From Microstegium vimineum (taxonomy: Eukaryota > Streptophyta > Magnoliopsida > Poales > Poaceae): 64,000 nt of DNA. The position numbers and the translations under genes are program-made. The first letter of the stretch is position 1. Each line of letters starts with the position of its first letter. Location of the stretch: NCBI GenBank assembly GCA_022036555.1, contig CM039129.1, positions 30,678,553-30,742,552 on the forward strand. The letters are read 5' to 3'. Positions 35,130 to 46,487 of the stretch are shown here, in pieces. Below the pieces are notes generated by a model. That model had not been told where the DNA came from. It saw only the letters and a list, made by a program, of their open reading frames with translations, and did not search any database.

Positions 35130-35514
35130 CCTGTTCACGGCGGGGAAGCTGGCCGTGAAAACAACCTTTCAACCCACGAAAGTTCTTAGGGTCGTCCTCC
35201 GTCCGTGTGGTGGTCAGGTGGTGGCACCGTCAGAGCCGCCGCAACTCGCCACCGAGCTCCTTGCTGTCGAGCTCCGCCCCGCGACACCGCCACCGAGCTC
35301 CTTGCTGTCGAGCGGCTCCGCGACACCGGCCAAGAAGAAGTCGTGAGAGACGTACGGCACGCGGAGACCCATCGCTGAGCTCCAAGAAACGGCCGTGCGC
35401 TCGCCTCGCCTAGCACGCAAATCCACTCCACTCCCTCCCCTCGCCGACCGCTGGATCCCTCCCTCCTCCGGCACGCCAGGGCGCACGGCTTCTTCCTCCG
35501 CTCCCTCACCTCAG
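35130..35514 (+). promoter_or_regulatory. Candidate first exon / 5' UTR of the LRR gene
   Basis: An abrupt GC- and CpG-rich island in AT-rich surroundings, ending at a strong donor CTCAG/GTAAAC (35514/35515). The sequence is CT-rich (TCCACTCCCTCCCCTCG) like a plant leader. It contains a 41-bp tandem repeat. It is the only such island upstream of the LRR coding region, about 1.2 kb away. RNA evidence would be needed to join them. Confidence 0.45.
35248..35329. repeat. 41-bp tandem repeat in GC-rich leader
   Basis: GCCACCGAGCTCCTTGCTGT occurs at 35248 and again at 35289, followed each time by CGAG and a CCGC-GACACC tail. Confidence 0.85.
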
Positions 35515-36679
35515 GTAAACAACGCCGCTCCCCTCTCCTTGTGGTGCTGCGCCCTCCTTGAATCCGGGCGCGGTTTAGTCTGTAGAGGGGCTTTGCTTTC
35601 TTGGTCGGGATCGGAACAGCCTAATCGCTTGCCGCTTACCACTTTCCGCTTTCTGAAGGTTGGGTTTTGCTAGATTCCTGATTCGCATATGTTTGTAGTT
35701 CAAAGCCTAGCGAAACTTTTGTTCAGTAGAAGAGTTGGGAGCACCCGAGTAGTTTCACATCTGGTTCGAGTCGTTCGACAGTGTGAACGGACTGAAAACA
35801 TGGATGTCTGAATGTTTCTGTTATTTCTGCTCACCCTTCACAGTGAGGAGGAGATGTGAAGCCCTGGAGCTGGAGTCAACATTGAAAATTGGAGGCACTA
35901 GCAGTAGTTTTTGTGACACATTCAATGCTCAGATTAATAAGTCAATTGGATTCTGTGAAATGTTAACGATTTTGTTCCTGTTTGATGTGACAAAGCTATG
36001 TAACCAACATATCGTTTGGCTTTTCCATTGTTATTCCCTAGACGCAGTGGGGATGTGCCATACATTGATCTGAACTGACTGACAAAGTATTTACCATTAG
36101 CATTTGCCTGTGAATCCAATACTAATAAAGACTTGTAATGCTGCATGCTCGTATATTTTCCTGAATTGACTGAGAAATGACATAGTAGTGTGGGCTTCTT
36201 TAATAGTGCTGTGGCTACTATAATAGTTTTTGAAGATTGTGAGTTAGTGACGCTGGCATTTGTTACATACTATTTTCCCTTCTTCTAATATTAATTGTGC
36301 ACACTGAACCAGTATTGGTTGGGGCTGACACTGCATTTATTCTTTTCATCCAATAAAAAATTAACAAGCTTGTGAGAAGTATTGCTGCTAGCTGAATTTG
36401 ATATGTTAAAGCTCTATTGTCTTTTACTGCCATTTTGGTTTCCATGATTGCTTAATCTGAATGAACGTTTGCATATACTAAGTGCACTGCATATTTCTGA
36501 ATTTTAATGCCATGTGCATATTGATGAGATACGTGACATTACTCAGCCATTTCAAAAGTTTTCTTTCCTTTCCATGCACTGATATAGAACAAGCACTGAG
36601 TCATGATTGCTTAATCTGATACAGCCATTTCAAATAAGAGGAACTGCTTCCTGCTTTCGTTTCTCCGTTTTGTCAAAAG
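35515..36679 (+). other. Candidate 5' UTR intron before the LRR gene
   Basis: T-rich sequence between the donor at 35515 and the LRR ATG. Possible acceptors include TGATATAG near 36590. TCATGATTGCTTAATCTGA occurs twice (near 36443 and 36601), a short direct repeat. No coding sequence is supported. Confidence 0.4.
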
Positions 36680-38718
36680 ATGACACACATCATCACCTAC
36701 ACCAGAATGACAGAATCAATCGTGATTTCTCGCAGAAAACAAATGGTGACGATGAAAAAACACCAATCGATTGTTACCCTTGGACTTGGAATAGTGCTCC
36801 TGCTGTCCCTCGTCTCTCTGGCCACCTCCTGCACTCCGCTGGAGAAGGCGTCCCTCCTCCATTTCCTCGCCGAGCTCACGCCAGTAGGCTCCAGTAACAA
36901 GCTCCTCAGCGACACATGGCGGAGCAGCACTGCCAGCTGCTGCGCGTGGGAAGGAGTCACCTGTGATGGGAATGGCACGGTGAGGAAGCTCCTGCTGCCG
37001 TCCAGGGGGCTCGAGGGTAACATCTCGGCGTCCCTAGGCAACCTCACCGGCCTGCAACGCCTGGACCTGTCGCGCAACTCGCTCTCCGGCGGCCTCCCGC
37101 TGGAGCTGATGTCGTCAGCATGCGTCCGCGTCCTCGATGTCAGCTTCAACCGCCTTAGCGGCGAGCTGCTGGAGTACTCGCCGTCGTCGCTTGCGTACCA
37201 TCCTCTGCAGGTACTCAACATCTCCAGCAACTTCTTCGGAGATTTCCCATCCACGGCGTGGGGCAAAATGACGGATCTGGTCGAGATCAATGCGAGCTAC
37301 AACAGTTTTCATGGTGGCATGCCGTATTCTTTCTGCTTCGGCTCGCCGTCGTCATTGGCCGTGCTTGATCTTTCCTACAACCTGTTCACTGGTGGCATCC
37401 CGAGCAGTATAGGTGAATGCTCTGCACTCCGAGTGCTCAAGGTTGGCAACAACGACATTGGTGGCGGTATCCCTGACGAGCTGTTCAATGCTACCTCGTT
37501 GGAGCATCTCTCTCTTCCTGGCAGTGGCCTGACAGGAGAGCTTCGCGGTGCACTTGTGGCCAAACTTGCCGGTCTGGCGATCCTTGATCTTCAAGGCAAC
37601 GACTTGGTCGGTGAAATTCCAGACTCCATAGGTCAGCTTCATAGATTGAAGGAGCTGTATTTGGGACGCAACAAGATGAGAGGAGACCTGTCCAAGGCCA
37701 ACTTCTCCAGCCTGCCAAATCTGAAATTTTGGATCTTTCGTCCAACAGCTTCACCGGAGAAATCCCGGAGAGCGCCTACTCATGCACCAAGCTAAAGACG
37801 CTACAGCTCTCTTACAATAGATTCCATGGCCAGGTGCCGCCGAGTCTTGCCAATCTGAACTCCCTATCATTCCTTTCACTTGACAACAATGCTTTCAAGA
37901 ACATCACAAATGCACTTCGTGCACTCGGGAGCTTCAAGAATATCACCACTATATTCATGGGATTCAACTTCAGGGGTGAGACTTTGCCTGACGATGTAAC
38001 GATTACTGATGGTTTTCAGAGCCTTCAGGTTCTTTCGCTTGGATCTTGCTTGTTGTCTGGAAACATTCCTCTCTGGCTATCAAAACTAGCTAGATTGGAG
38101 GTCTTGGATCTTGCCAACAATCGACTCACTGGACCAATACCAGTCTGGATCCACAGTCTAAGCTTCCTGTACAATCTAGATCTGTCAAATAACAGGCTTA
38201 CGGAGGATATCCCAACGGCCGTAATGGAGCTGCCAATGCTGGTGTTAAATCTCGGTAATAATCACCTCACAGGCACAATCCCTTCAGAGATTGGTCAGCT
38301 CAAGTCACTCGTAGTGCTTAATCTGAGCTTCAATAGGTTGTCAGGAAACATCCCACAGGAACTTTGCAACCTGACAAACCTGCAGATGGTAGATCTGTCC
38401 CACAACCACCTTACATGTTCGATCCCGTCGGCGCTCAGCAACCTGCTCTCGCTTTCAACATTCGATGTTTCTTACAACGCCTTGGATGGAGAAATTCCAA
38501 CTCTCTACCGTACAAATGTAGTAGTAAATGGGAACCAGAAGTTGGGTGATCCATCGCTTGGTCAGGACTGTGCTTCCGCAGTCGTCTCTACTCTCTCGGC
38601 AGAACGAACCACGGGAAAGATCATCTTTGCGGTTTCTTTTGGTGCGTTCTTCTTTGTGGGAGTGCTATATGATCAAACAGTCTTGTCCAGATATTTGGCG
38701 GTGCAAACCCTGTTCTAG
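36680..38718 (+). pseudogene. LRR receptor-like protein, tyrosine-sulfated-peptide-receptor type, one frameshift, no kinase
   Basis: The first ATG is at 36680; the ATG at 36743 gives a cleaner signal peptide (IVTLGLGIVLLLSLVSL) and may be the real start. Next come the N-terminal cap CTPLEKASLLHFLAEL, the paired cysteines CCAWEGVTC, and LRRs of the LxxLxLxxNxLSGxIP form. At 37724-37727 one A seems lost in AAA-TTTT: the frame leaves at NLK and resumes as LDLSSNSFTGEIPES. The second part has more LRRs, an island-like segment (MGFNFRGETLPDDVTITDGF), LRRs to SLSTFDVSYNALDGEIP, and a hydrophobic stretch IIFAVSFGAFFFVGVLY before the stop at 38716. Relatives carry about 30 residues between PML and VLNLG that are missing here. 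It would sit in the plasma membrane as a peptide-sensing protein. No kinase follows, so at best a receptor-like protein. Confidence 0.85.
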
Positions 38719-39256
38719 TTTCTGATAAACTGGTCACTTGTAACTGTTGTTCATATTCAAGATGCATATCTACTTGTCTAGTGCACAAGGTTTTCAGTTC
38801 ACCAATTGTTAACCAAATTTTAGCTCCTGTTCAGGTCTCAAAAAAATATCGAAATATATGGCACTTTAGGAGATTTATAATTTGGGCTTTGCTGGGAGTC
38901 ATCGAAATCAACCGTGAAACAGGTCCAGAAAAAACCTAGAATTTCCATCCTTTCAGATGTTTTCTTTAACTTCACATTTTTTCTAGAGCACAGTTTATAA
39001 AGTTGTATTTGTTTGGTTCAAAAACATAACATGGAGTGGGCAGTTCTAAACAGGCTCTAAATATCCTTCTAGCTCCTGCTTTATGACATATCGCAGAGAA
39101 GTCAGAATCAGAACCAACAAAATAAAAAAAACATTTGGTTCCCTCGGATCTTTTAGTTACTTTTTTAAAGAAAAAACAGAGATAAAAATAGCTTGTGTAA
39201 CTGCAGTGCATACGAAGAAAATCTAGAGCAGTAGAGCCAAAGCCAACTGGATAGTA
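38719..39256. other. 3' flank of LRR gene with possible hAT-type MITE (38821-39059)
   Basis: TAGCTCCTGTTCAGG at 38821 and CTAAACAGGCTCTA ending 39059 form an imperfect terminal inverted repeat like grass hAT MITEs. No matching 8-bp target duplication, so the limits are tentative. No gene seen. Confidence 0.4.
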
Positions 39257-39401
39257 CTCAATCCATTTCGACGTTTTGATCTCTTTAGATATATAATTTT
39301 TGCTACGTATAATATATTAGATATATATGTCTATGTACATATATAAATAATATATCTAGAAAAGTTAAAATGTTTATTAATTCAGTTAAAACGAAAGGAG
39401 T
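39257..39401. repeat. Stowaway-like MITE (145 bp)
   Basis: Flanked by TA on both sides (39255-39256, 39402-39403). Ends CTCAATCCATTTCG and CGAAAGGAG are degenerate Stowaway termini (CTCCCTCCGTTTC type). AT-rich, non-coding, as expected. Confidence 0.75.
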
Positions 39402-39403
39402 AC

Positions 39404-39966
39404 GTAGCAGGGAGTACCTGTTATCACAAGTTATTTTGCACTCTGTCGATGTCAGTCAGAGTATATTATTCTGGTACGGCATCCCATCTGTAGCACGCCG
39501 TTAACTGTTCATTGACCTGAGGTCGCTTTCGTAGCTTTCACGAGCGCAAGTGTTCCGCGAAATTATTACTGCCTTTGTTATTCCCGTGCCGCTTTCAGAC
39601 GGTGAATTTTGCTGCCTCATGATGCTCACAGCTTTCGCTATTCTCATGATATTGTATCCTCTAACCCATGCTCGTGTGTTAACCAAAGGAGTACTTGATT
39701 ATATTGTTTACCAAATTGCTCGTTGCGAAAAGTTGGCAGATCCAAGAAAAAAAATATGCACCCCATTCGTTTGTGATTTTTTATAATTTTTCAATGACCC
39801 AGACATGGACATGGCGTTTATCAATGTGACCTATGACTTTGTAGTTAAAAACCTTTTTGTTTGATGGCTTAGAAGGGTCTAAATATTTGTTTTAAGTTCT
39901 CTAAAATTTAATCTTTTATTCTTTCAATGATCTCGGATGAAGACTTGTTCTATTCCAATTTTAGGA
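39404..39966. other. AT-rich region before the foldback element, no gene seen
   Basis: A 78-codon open frame at 39550-39786 has hydrophobic stretches but no recognisable domain and no relative in the window. Confidence 0.45.
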
Positions 39967-40011
39967 GGGAAATTTTGCTACTGGACACTTACAATGAGCT
40001 CCCTTTGCTGC
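39967..40011. repeat. Outer part of left arm of foldback element, cut off by element B
   Basis: GGGAAATTTTGCTACTGGAC and AATGAGCTCCCTTTGC match the reverse complement of 55877-55921 (GGAAAATTTTGCTAGTAGA, AATGAACTCTCTTCGC). The match continues at 55148 once element B and one target duplication are removed. Confidence 0.8.
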
Positions 40012-41672
40012 TGAAAGGATCAAAATGCCCAAGAGAGGGGTTGAATTAAGCTTCTTTTAAATTTCTAAAGCAATATTAAAACCTATTAATGTCAATCACC
40101 CCCTAGTGCCTACCGCAAAGTGTATCAAAGCAATAGCAAGCCAAGAAAATTGAAAGACAACCTAAGAAATTCTAGTAGGAATTGAAAGAACAAGACGGAA
40201 AGTAATGCAAGTAAGTAAAGAGCTAGGGAAAGGAATTCTTGACGCAACGATGTTTTCTCGAGGTATCGAGGTGTCGACACACCCCCTAGTCCTCGTTGGA
40301 GCACCTCGCAAGGTATAGCTCCCCCTCTACCCGCGCAAGGGTAGAGTGCTCTATACTGACTGATTCTTCGCCACTCCAGCTCGGTGAATCGCCCACAACC
40401 GATCATAGAAGCTTGGAGAAGAGCCGCCGACAATCTTTCGGCGATCACTTCCTCCGAACACCACCAAACCGTCTAGGTACTGTCGAACACCAAGAGTAAC
40501 AAGCACAAGACCTTCACTTGACCAACTCAAGGCTAGGAAGATGGATGGATGCACACAAGTCACTCCTAAACACCCTAGGAGGGAAGAACAAGATGAACTC
40601 TCTCAAATCTCTCCCTCACTAAGCACTTGGCTTTCCAAGAACTCTCTCTAGGATTCCTCAGGTGAAACAATGGTCAAGAGAGCTTCTAAGGACGAAGAGG
40701 GCAACTATAAATAGCCCCCACCTCCAAAACTAGCCGTTTCTCGCTTTTTCCACTTTCTGCGAAGGCACTGGACTAGTCCGGAGTACACACCACCGGACCA
40801 ACACGAGTGGTCCGGAGCCTTTCTACAGTTCATACTTCACTGGAAAACAGGCATCGTCGGACCACTCGCTATTGTCCGACGCCCTGGTCCGACGCTCAGG
40901 TCCGGAGCCAGGGTGCTCATTGAGTTGAAAACTCAACTGAGCTTGGCACCTCCGGACTACTCGCTATAGTCCGGTGCCCTGGTCCGACGTACAGGTCCGG
41001 AGCCAGGGTGCTTACTGGTTTGCAAACCTTCTCTGCCTCGAAGCGTCGGACTAGTCCGGAGCCTCCTCTAATGCTGACTTCCTCTAACAGGGACCTCCGG
41101 ACCACTCGCCTATGGTTCGGAGCTCTTCTGGACAGGTGGTCCAAAGCTATCCCACTGAACTTCTGCCTAAGTCAGGGATCGGCGGACCACTCTCCTTGGT
41201 CCGACGCCTCCTAGGCAACTCGTCCGGAGCCTCTTTCTCCCCCTATTTCAACTGTTTTCACTAAGTCTCTTCTAGGGTTTTGCTCCTACCATCTCAAGGG
41301 CTATTAGCAGGGTCTCTAGGACTAGTTGTGACATGTGTGCATACACCAACATTCCCAAACTCTCTTAGGTCAAGCTACTAATCTCATACCCCCCTTTATA
41401 GTACGGTCAAAGGAAAAACAAAGCCCTAGTCTATACTTAGTGCCCTTCTCACACCTCATGGCACTAAGAGCTAGCCTAGTCTTCACCTTGTAGCTCAATC
41501 CTTTCAAAACCGAAATGATTTCCATCTTGGGGGCATGAATATCCATTAATCCCATTCATCTAGCATCACTAATGACCTAACCTTAATGACTTTGCCTCTG
41601 CAAAACACACGTTAGTCATAGTGACCTAGCATTGTCGTTAATCGCCTAAACACAAGGGACCATGATTCTTCA
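40012..41672 (-). repeat. 3' LTR of B (1661 bp)
   Basis: Plus-strand ends TGAAAGGATC...GATTCTTCA. A TATA-like CTATTTATAG (minus sense, about 40711) is preceded in transcription by a dense array of GGTCCGGAC / GGACCACTC words (40770-41230). It pairs with 53486-55142. Confidence 0.92.
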
Positions 41673-41688
41673 ATCTCCCCCTTTTAGG
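41673..41688 (-). promoter_or_regulatory. Polypurine tract of B
   Basis: Minus strand CCTAAAAGGGGGAGAT next to the LTR start, almost the same as in family A. Confidence 0.85.
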
Positions 41689-42135
41689 TGATTGACGACA
41701 ATACAAGCTCGAGTAGAGAATAAAGAGTGAATTTTGATAAGAGAAACATGACTTGACATGAGATAGGCATGGGTTAGTAATAAGAAAGGCATAAACATGC
41801 CTAAATCATTCAATCCATGACAAGCACAAAAGATATGAATTGAGAATAGTACTTGATTTTAAAGGATATGCTATAGCCAAAAGATCAAAGATTAGCACGA
41901 AAGCAATAGAGCACAACCAAGTGACATGATATATAATATCAGTTCACACACATGTCACACAACCATCAAGTCTCAAACATTTCACACAAACATAATGCAA
42001 AAAGACAGTAAACGTGATGCATGACGTGATAGAGTATATTACACATCAAAAGAACGAGTCATACTAGCTCCCCCTAAAGGTAGCCCATCTATTCGACTTT
42101 CCCGCTCTCCCCCTTTGGCGTCTAAGCACCAAACT
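41689..42135 (-). other. 3' non-coding region of B between env-like ORF and PPT
   Basis: AT-rich; the string AGCTCCCCCTAAAG near 42068 and CTCCCCCTTTGG near 42109 are extra purine tracts on the minus strand. No gene. Confidence 0.5.
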
Positions 42136-44695
42136 CTAAGCGTCTGGAGGCGGAGTGGAAGGAGCCGCGTCACGGTCAAGTCTGCGGAAATCATCAAGAC
42201 CATCATCAGAGTCCTCCCCCTGAGTCTCGGAAGCTGGAGGCGAAGTAGTCTGGGGGACTGGAGCTGACGTGCCGGCTAACTCAGCTGCCGAAGTGTCTGG
42301 AGCTATAGCTGGAGCAGGAGTAGGAGTAGGAACTGCCACTGTCTCTGTAGGTGCCTCTGGAGCTGCGGAGTCCGGTTGTGCCTCAATCACTGACTCGACT
42401 GGAGTCTGGAGTACCGATGGCTGCTCAAGCTGAATAGGAGTGGTGGAAACAACTGTGGCATATATCATGATAGCCCCGGGTGGAGTAGATACATCTGGAA
42501 CTCGGGTGTCAAGAGTAGCCTCAGACGAGACAACAGAAGAGCGGTGCTGACCCACTGTCGGTGTAACGAACTCTGCCTCAATCTCGGCTGCTATCTGCTG
42601 ACCAGTGGGGGACGACTTCCCTGTAATGTCGCTAAACGACACTGAAAGGTCTCTGGCAGCGGCACCCATCTGAGCAGACATCGGTGTGAAACCGGTAGTG
42701 AGAGGGGTGAACTGCTGAGTGGGGCCTAAGGTGTCCAACCACTGTGTGACCTGTGTCGCCGGAGACTGGAACGGGATGGTCAATCTGGCACCCTGAAGTC
42801 CATTGGACTGTACGGCGGGGGTGGGAGTGACAGACGGTCCAGCTGACACTGGTGGTGCCACTGAGGGGGCCACTGACTGTTAGGAGCCCACTACGGGGCC
42901 AAGTGCTGGAAAGGCCATTGAGGGGCCAGTTGACTATTATGGCTGAGTGTGACTCATCATCTGTATCTGTGGAGGTCCAGGGAAATCAATAGGAGGTGCA
43001 CCGGTCCACTTCATCATATGGGCCATAAAGGCCATGTTCTGCTGCTGGATCTACTGAGACTGTAGCTGCAAGCGCTGAGACTCAAGCTGCATCTGGAGCA
43101 TCTGCAGCTACACCTCAAAGTGTCTCTCCTGAGACTGGCTCTGTAGCTCATCCTGCCTCTGCTAGACCTGAGTGACTGCAGTGATAAGGGAGCCCTGCTG
43201 CTCCTGAATCTGGTCCAGTATCTTCAACATCATAGTCTCGGTGGCAGAACTAGAACCTCTGGCCTCAGTGTCATGAGCCCGTGGGGGCATAGTAGGAACC
43301 GGCTCGAAGTCGGCGTCAGAGCTGTAAGAAGTTGTATCCTCAAGTGTAACAGCAGCCCCAGTATCCAAGTCATGGAGCTCATGCTGCTCAAAGCCTCAAA
43401 TAGAGTCATCCTTTGTATCCACCTCATCCCTGCCAGCCGGTGCAGTCCGTTGTTTCACTAGCTGAAGCACTTGGTTCCCAAACCGACAATCAATAGAAGC
43501 TATTGCCCGGTATGGTGGAAAGGAGGTCGGGGACGCATCGAGCAAAGCACGGACTCCGGGCTCGATCCTCTCATGCATGATAGCAATGATAGAGCAAATC
43601 CAATGTGCATAGGGAAACTGTCGGCAAGCCTGCATCCCATCTGAAATCACATCCTCAATCTCTAACACTAGAAAGTCCGCTATATCAAATGGTGTCATTG
43701 AGACTAGGGCCTGGAGAAGGAACTGCTACGCCGTAGAACATCGTTCAAGCGGTGAACGGTAGGACGGAGCTCTGCCGGGGTACGTCGAGAACTCTCTGTG
43801 AAGGGTGGCCTGAAGAGAGGAGCTACCTCCTGGACTGACAAAGAGCGGCCACCGCGAGCTCGGCGAGGTAACGAAACTCCTCCGTAGCAGTCATAGTGAA
43901 GATGGAGCTCTCCGGCGGTCTGGGTCAAGCGGAGGGCCTCTCTGAGCTGAGTCAAATAGAGCCTGTGACGCTCTCCTCTGAAGGTGTACTGTAGAAAGCT
44001 GTGATCTGGCTCAATCCATACTGAAGCATAGAATTCCCTGACCCACCTCCAGGAAGGTACTCAAGGATGGGGCGAATCTCATCACCAGCAATCTCAACAA
44101 TGCTCTCCAAAGAGCAAACTCTGTGAGGGCGAATCTGAATACAAGCTAGTTGGGCTGCCCTGTAGAAATCCTACATGAGAGGTGTGTACCATCCGCGGGA
44201 AGCTCTGGGGTCACGTTGATCCGGGCACCACTTCTCGAGTGGGACGAAACGAAGCTTCTTCACTTGTTTGGTCGTGAGCTCCCTCAAGTCAAGGTGAACA
44301 GAAGTTGTCTCTGAAGTAGGAGCTGCTGAGGCGCTCTGAGGTGACTAAGTGGCCTGGGAACGGGTGACACGTCCCTAGGGATCAAGTGCCAACGGTACTA
44401 GGAGAACATATGTGACTAGCTCTGGCTCAACTGCCTCTGTCTCAGACTGAGCTGGAGGTGTAGAAGGTAGAACCCGCGGAGGGGTGCCGATATGAACTGT
44501 GCCTCGGCGACCACCTCGCTTTGCGTGGTCTGCTGCATCGGCAATTGCCTCGGCCTGCTCGGCCTCTGAGAGCTTTCGCTTCTTCTTCTTAGACTTCTCA
44601 ACCATCTTCTTCTTCCCCTTGTCCTTAGAAGGACACGGAGGGGGAGGAGTGTCATCGCCCAAACCACTGACATGAGCACGAGAACCACGAGCCAT
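42136..44695 (-). pseudogene. Env-like ORF of B, degenerate
   Basis: The start is ATG 44695 (MARGSRAHVSGLGDD), followed by a lysine-rich nuclear-localisation-like tract (DKGKKKMVEKSKKKKRK). Stops occur near 44375, 44346, 44172 and 43954, and further stops and shifts to 42874. The last open part (42873-42136) is rich in Pro, Ala, Thr and Ser with an acidic end (SDDGLDDFRRLDRD). A Gln-rich segment precedes it. Layout (basic start, globular middle, low-complexity acidic tail) parallels the A1 env-like ORF though the sequences differ. No envelope hallmark is visible. Confidence 0.6.
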
Positions 44696-44705
44696 AGCAG
44701 ATCAA

Positions 44706-46020
44706 CTAAAATACCACTGCTCAACTGACAAGTACCACTGCCACAAGCACTGCCACAAACCACTGCAAGTGAATCACTGCCAAGAACCTCTGTCACAATC
44801 AACTGCCAATAGCAGTCACAGAACAAACTGACAGAGGGGCCTGCTAGCCACTGGACTGATCCTTCTGAGGCTTTGCCTCAATCCATAATCGCGAGCTTTG
44901 CCCCGAGTTGTAACTACCACTACCGCTGCTAGATAGAATAGATAGAAGTATATAAGCATATATAGACGCTAGAGATAAGATATCATATGGAAGCAAGCAT
45001 CTAGATAAGAATAGAGTGAAATACTGTCATGGTACCTAAGGTAAGCGAGCGTATCTAATCAAAGCAAATCAAACTCCGAGCCACACTCCACAACGATGAA
45101 TTAACAACTGAGAATCACAATTGACAATGAATTTTAGTGAATTGGAGATTTAAATTGATAAGGCATGAGTTGATCAAGCTAGACAAATCGCTAAAACGTG
45201 ATCAAAAGCATACCCTAGAGATCAATGAAGTGAAGACGACGGCGAGTCAAATTCGGCAATGCACGAACGACATCGAAACAGACCCAAAACTAGGGTTTGG
45301 CAAACCCTAGGGGGTGAAGAACTGAGGCTGGAGAATTGGTAGGGGTTAACCCTAGCTTGGAGCTATGCTGGCAGGAATGGAGTGGAGGTGGAGGCTGTGG
45401 TCGCTAGCGAGGGAGGGGTCTTGGCGGCGAGGTGCTATGAGCGGCGGCGAAGCTGCTGCTGTGCTACTGTTGCGGCAGCGCGAGGGAGCAGAGCATGGGC
45501 GTAGCGCGGTGGTGAGTGGTGAAGATGCGGCGGAGCTCCGGTGAGGGCTCACCGGCGGCGATGGCGGCGCGGGCAAGCTTGTGGAGTGAGGGCGAGTGCG
45601 GCGGCGGTTGCGAGCGGCGTGGTGTACGGATGGGTGAAAACGGCAACTGCCAGAACAGACCGCACTGCAAGGGGTTAAGCGCGAATTTTCCTAGAGTCGG
45701 ACCACTCGTCATGGTCCGACGGGGGGTCCGACGGGGTGGTCCGATGGATTGAAAGGAAGAAAACAGTTTCATGCAGGGAGCACCCGATCTCCGGACTAGG
45801 GCTCCGGACTACTCGTCGGACTGGTCCGACGGTCTGTTGACCAGAGAGTTTAGCGCTGACCAAGGCTCCGGACCTCTCGTCAATGGTTTGGAGGAGCGTC
45901 GGACGGGTGGTCCGACGTGATTTTGTGTCTGGAAGAATTCACACAGTGAGGGACAAAGCACCGGACCACCTAGCGTCGGACTATGCCGAGTGGTCCGGAG
46001 GGTGGTCCGGTGCTTGATTT
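44706..46020 (-). promoter_or_regulatory. Env-like leader of B: word cluster, leader and candidate intron
   Basis: Minus-strand order: GGTCCGAC/GGACCAC words (46015-45690), a GC-rich leader with AAACCCTAG telo-box strings (near 45300), a donor CTAGG/GTATGC (intron from 45213), and an acceptor TTTTAG (44706) eleven bases before the env-like ATG. The leader shows open frames by composition only. The plan is the same as in family A. Promoter and intron are inferred. Confidence 0.45.
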
Positions 46021-46487
46021 GCTCTGAATTTTCCTGTTTTTCTCTCCAATCTTTTCTCTTAGCCAAGTACCAACACAAAAGAGCAGAAAGAAACACTTGT
46101 TGGACTTAGCATAAGAACCATCTCTCAAACCGTCAATTTTAGAAATATTTTGCCATAGGCTAGAGTTAGTTTTCATATTAAGATAGCTCAATAAAGCTCT
46201 AAGGATCACCATAGGGGCACAAGAGGGGTATTAGCTGCAGCTAGAGCTTTGAATTCTCCCCCTAAGTGACGAACCTAGAGGATGATCAAACTTAACCGAA
46301 AAGAAAGCAATAAGCAACACACATGCATATGTTATGCAATACGGAATTTGAATCTAGGTTGCTTGCAAGTTTAAACCGCGGTTAAGCTTTTGTCACACGC
46401 TTTGAGGGCGGTTATCTCAACCGTGTTAGCCAAGCCTCTGTGCATTACTATAGATTAAACATGTTATATTACAGATGAATGCATGGT
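46021..46487 (-). other. Spacer between env leader and pol end in B
   Basis: AT-rich, no coding sequence. TTCTCCCCCTAAG near 46254 is a purine tract on the minus strand. Confidence 0.45.

Noticed and set aside
35186..35509. Minus-strand Arg/Ser-rich open frame in the CpG island
   Set aside because: Low-complexity reading of a GC-rich leader with a tandem repeat; no conserved motif.
36680..38718. Receptor-like kinase
   Set aside because: Coding ends shortly after the hydrophobic anchor; no kinase motif occurs downstream to 40 kb.
39550..39786. Small hydrophobic protein of 78 codons
   Set aside because: AT-rich context, no homologous copy in the window, no leader or splice signal; chance is likely.
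40760..41240. CRISPR-like array of GTCCGGAC repeats
   Set aside because: Words are short, irregularly spaced, in both orientations, and inside a plant LTR.
44879..45000. Possible tRNA or small RNA in the GC-poor spacer near the B env start
   Set aside because: No cloverleaf, A/B box or terminator could be assembled by eye.
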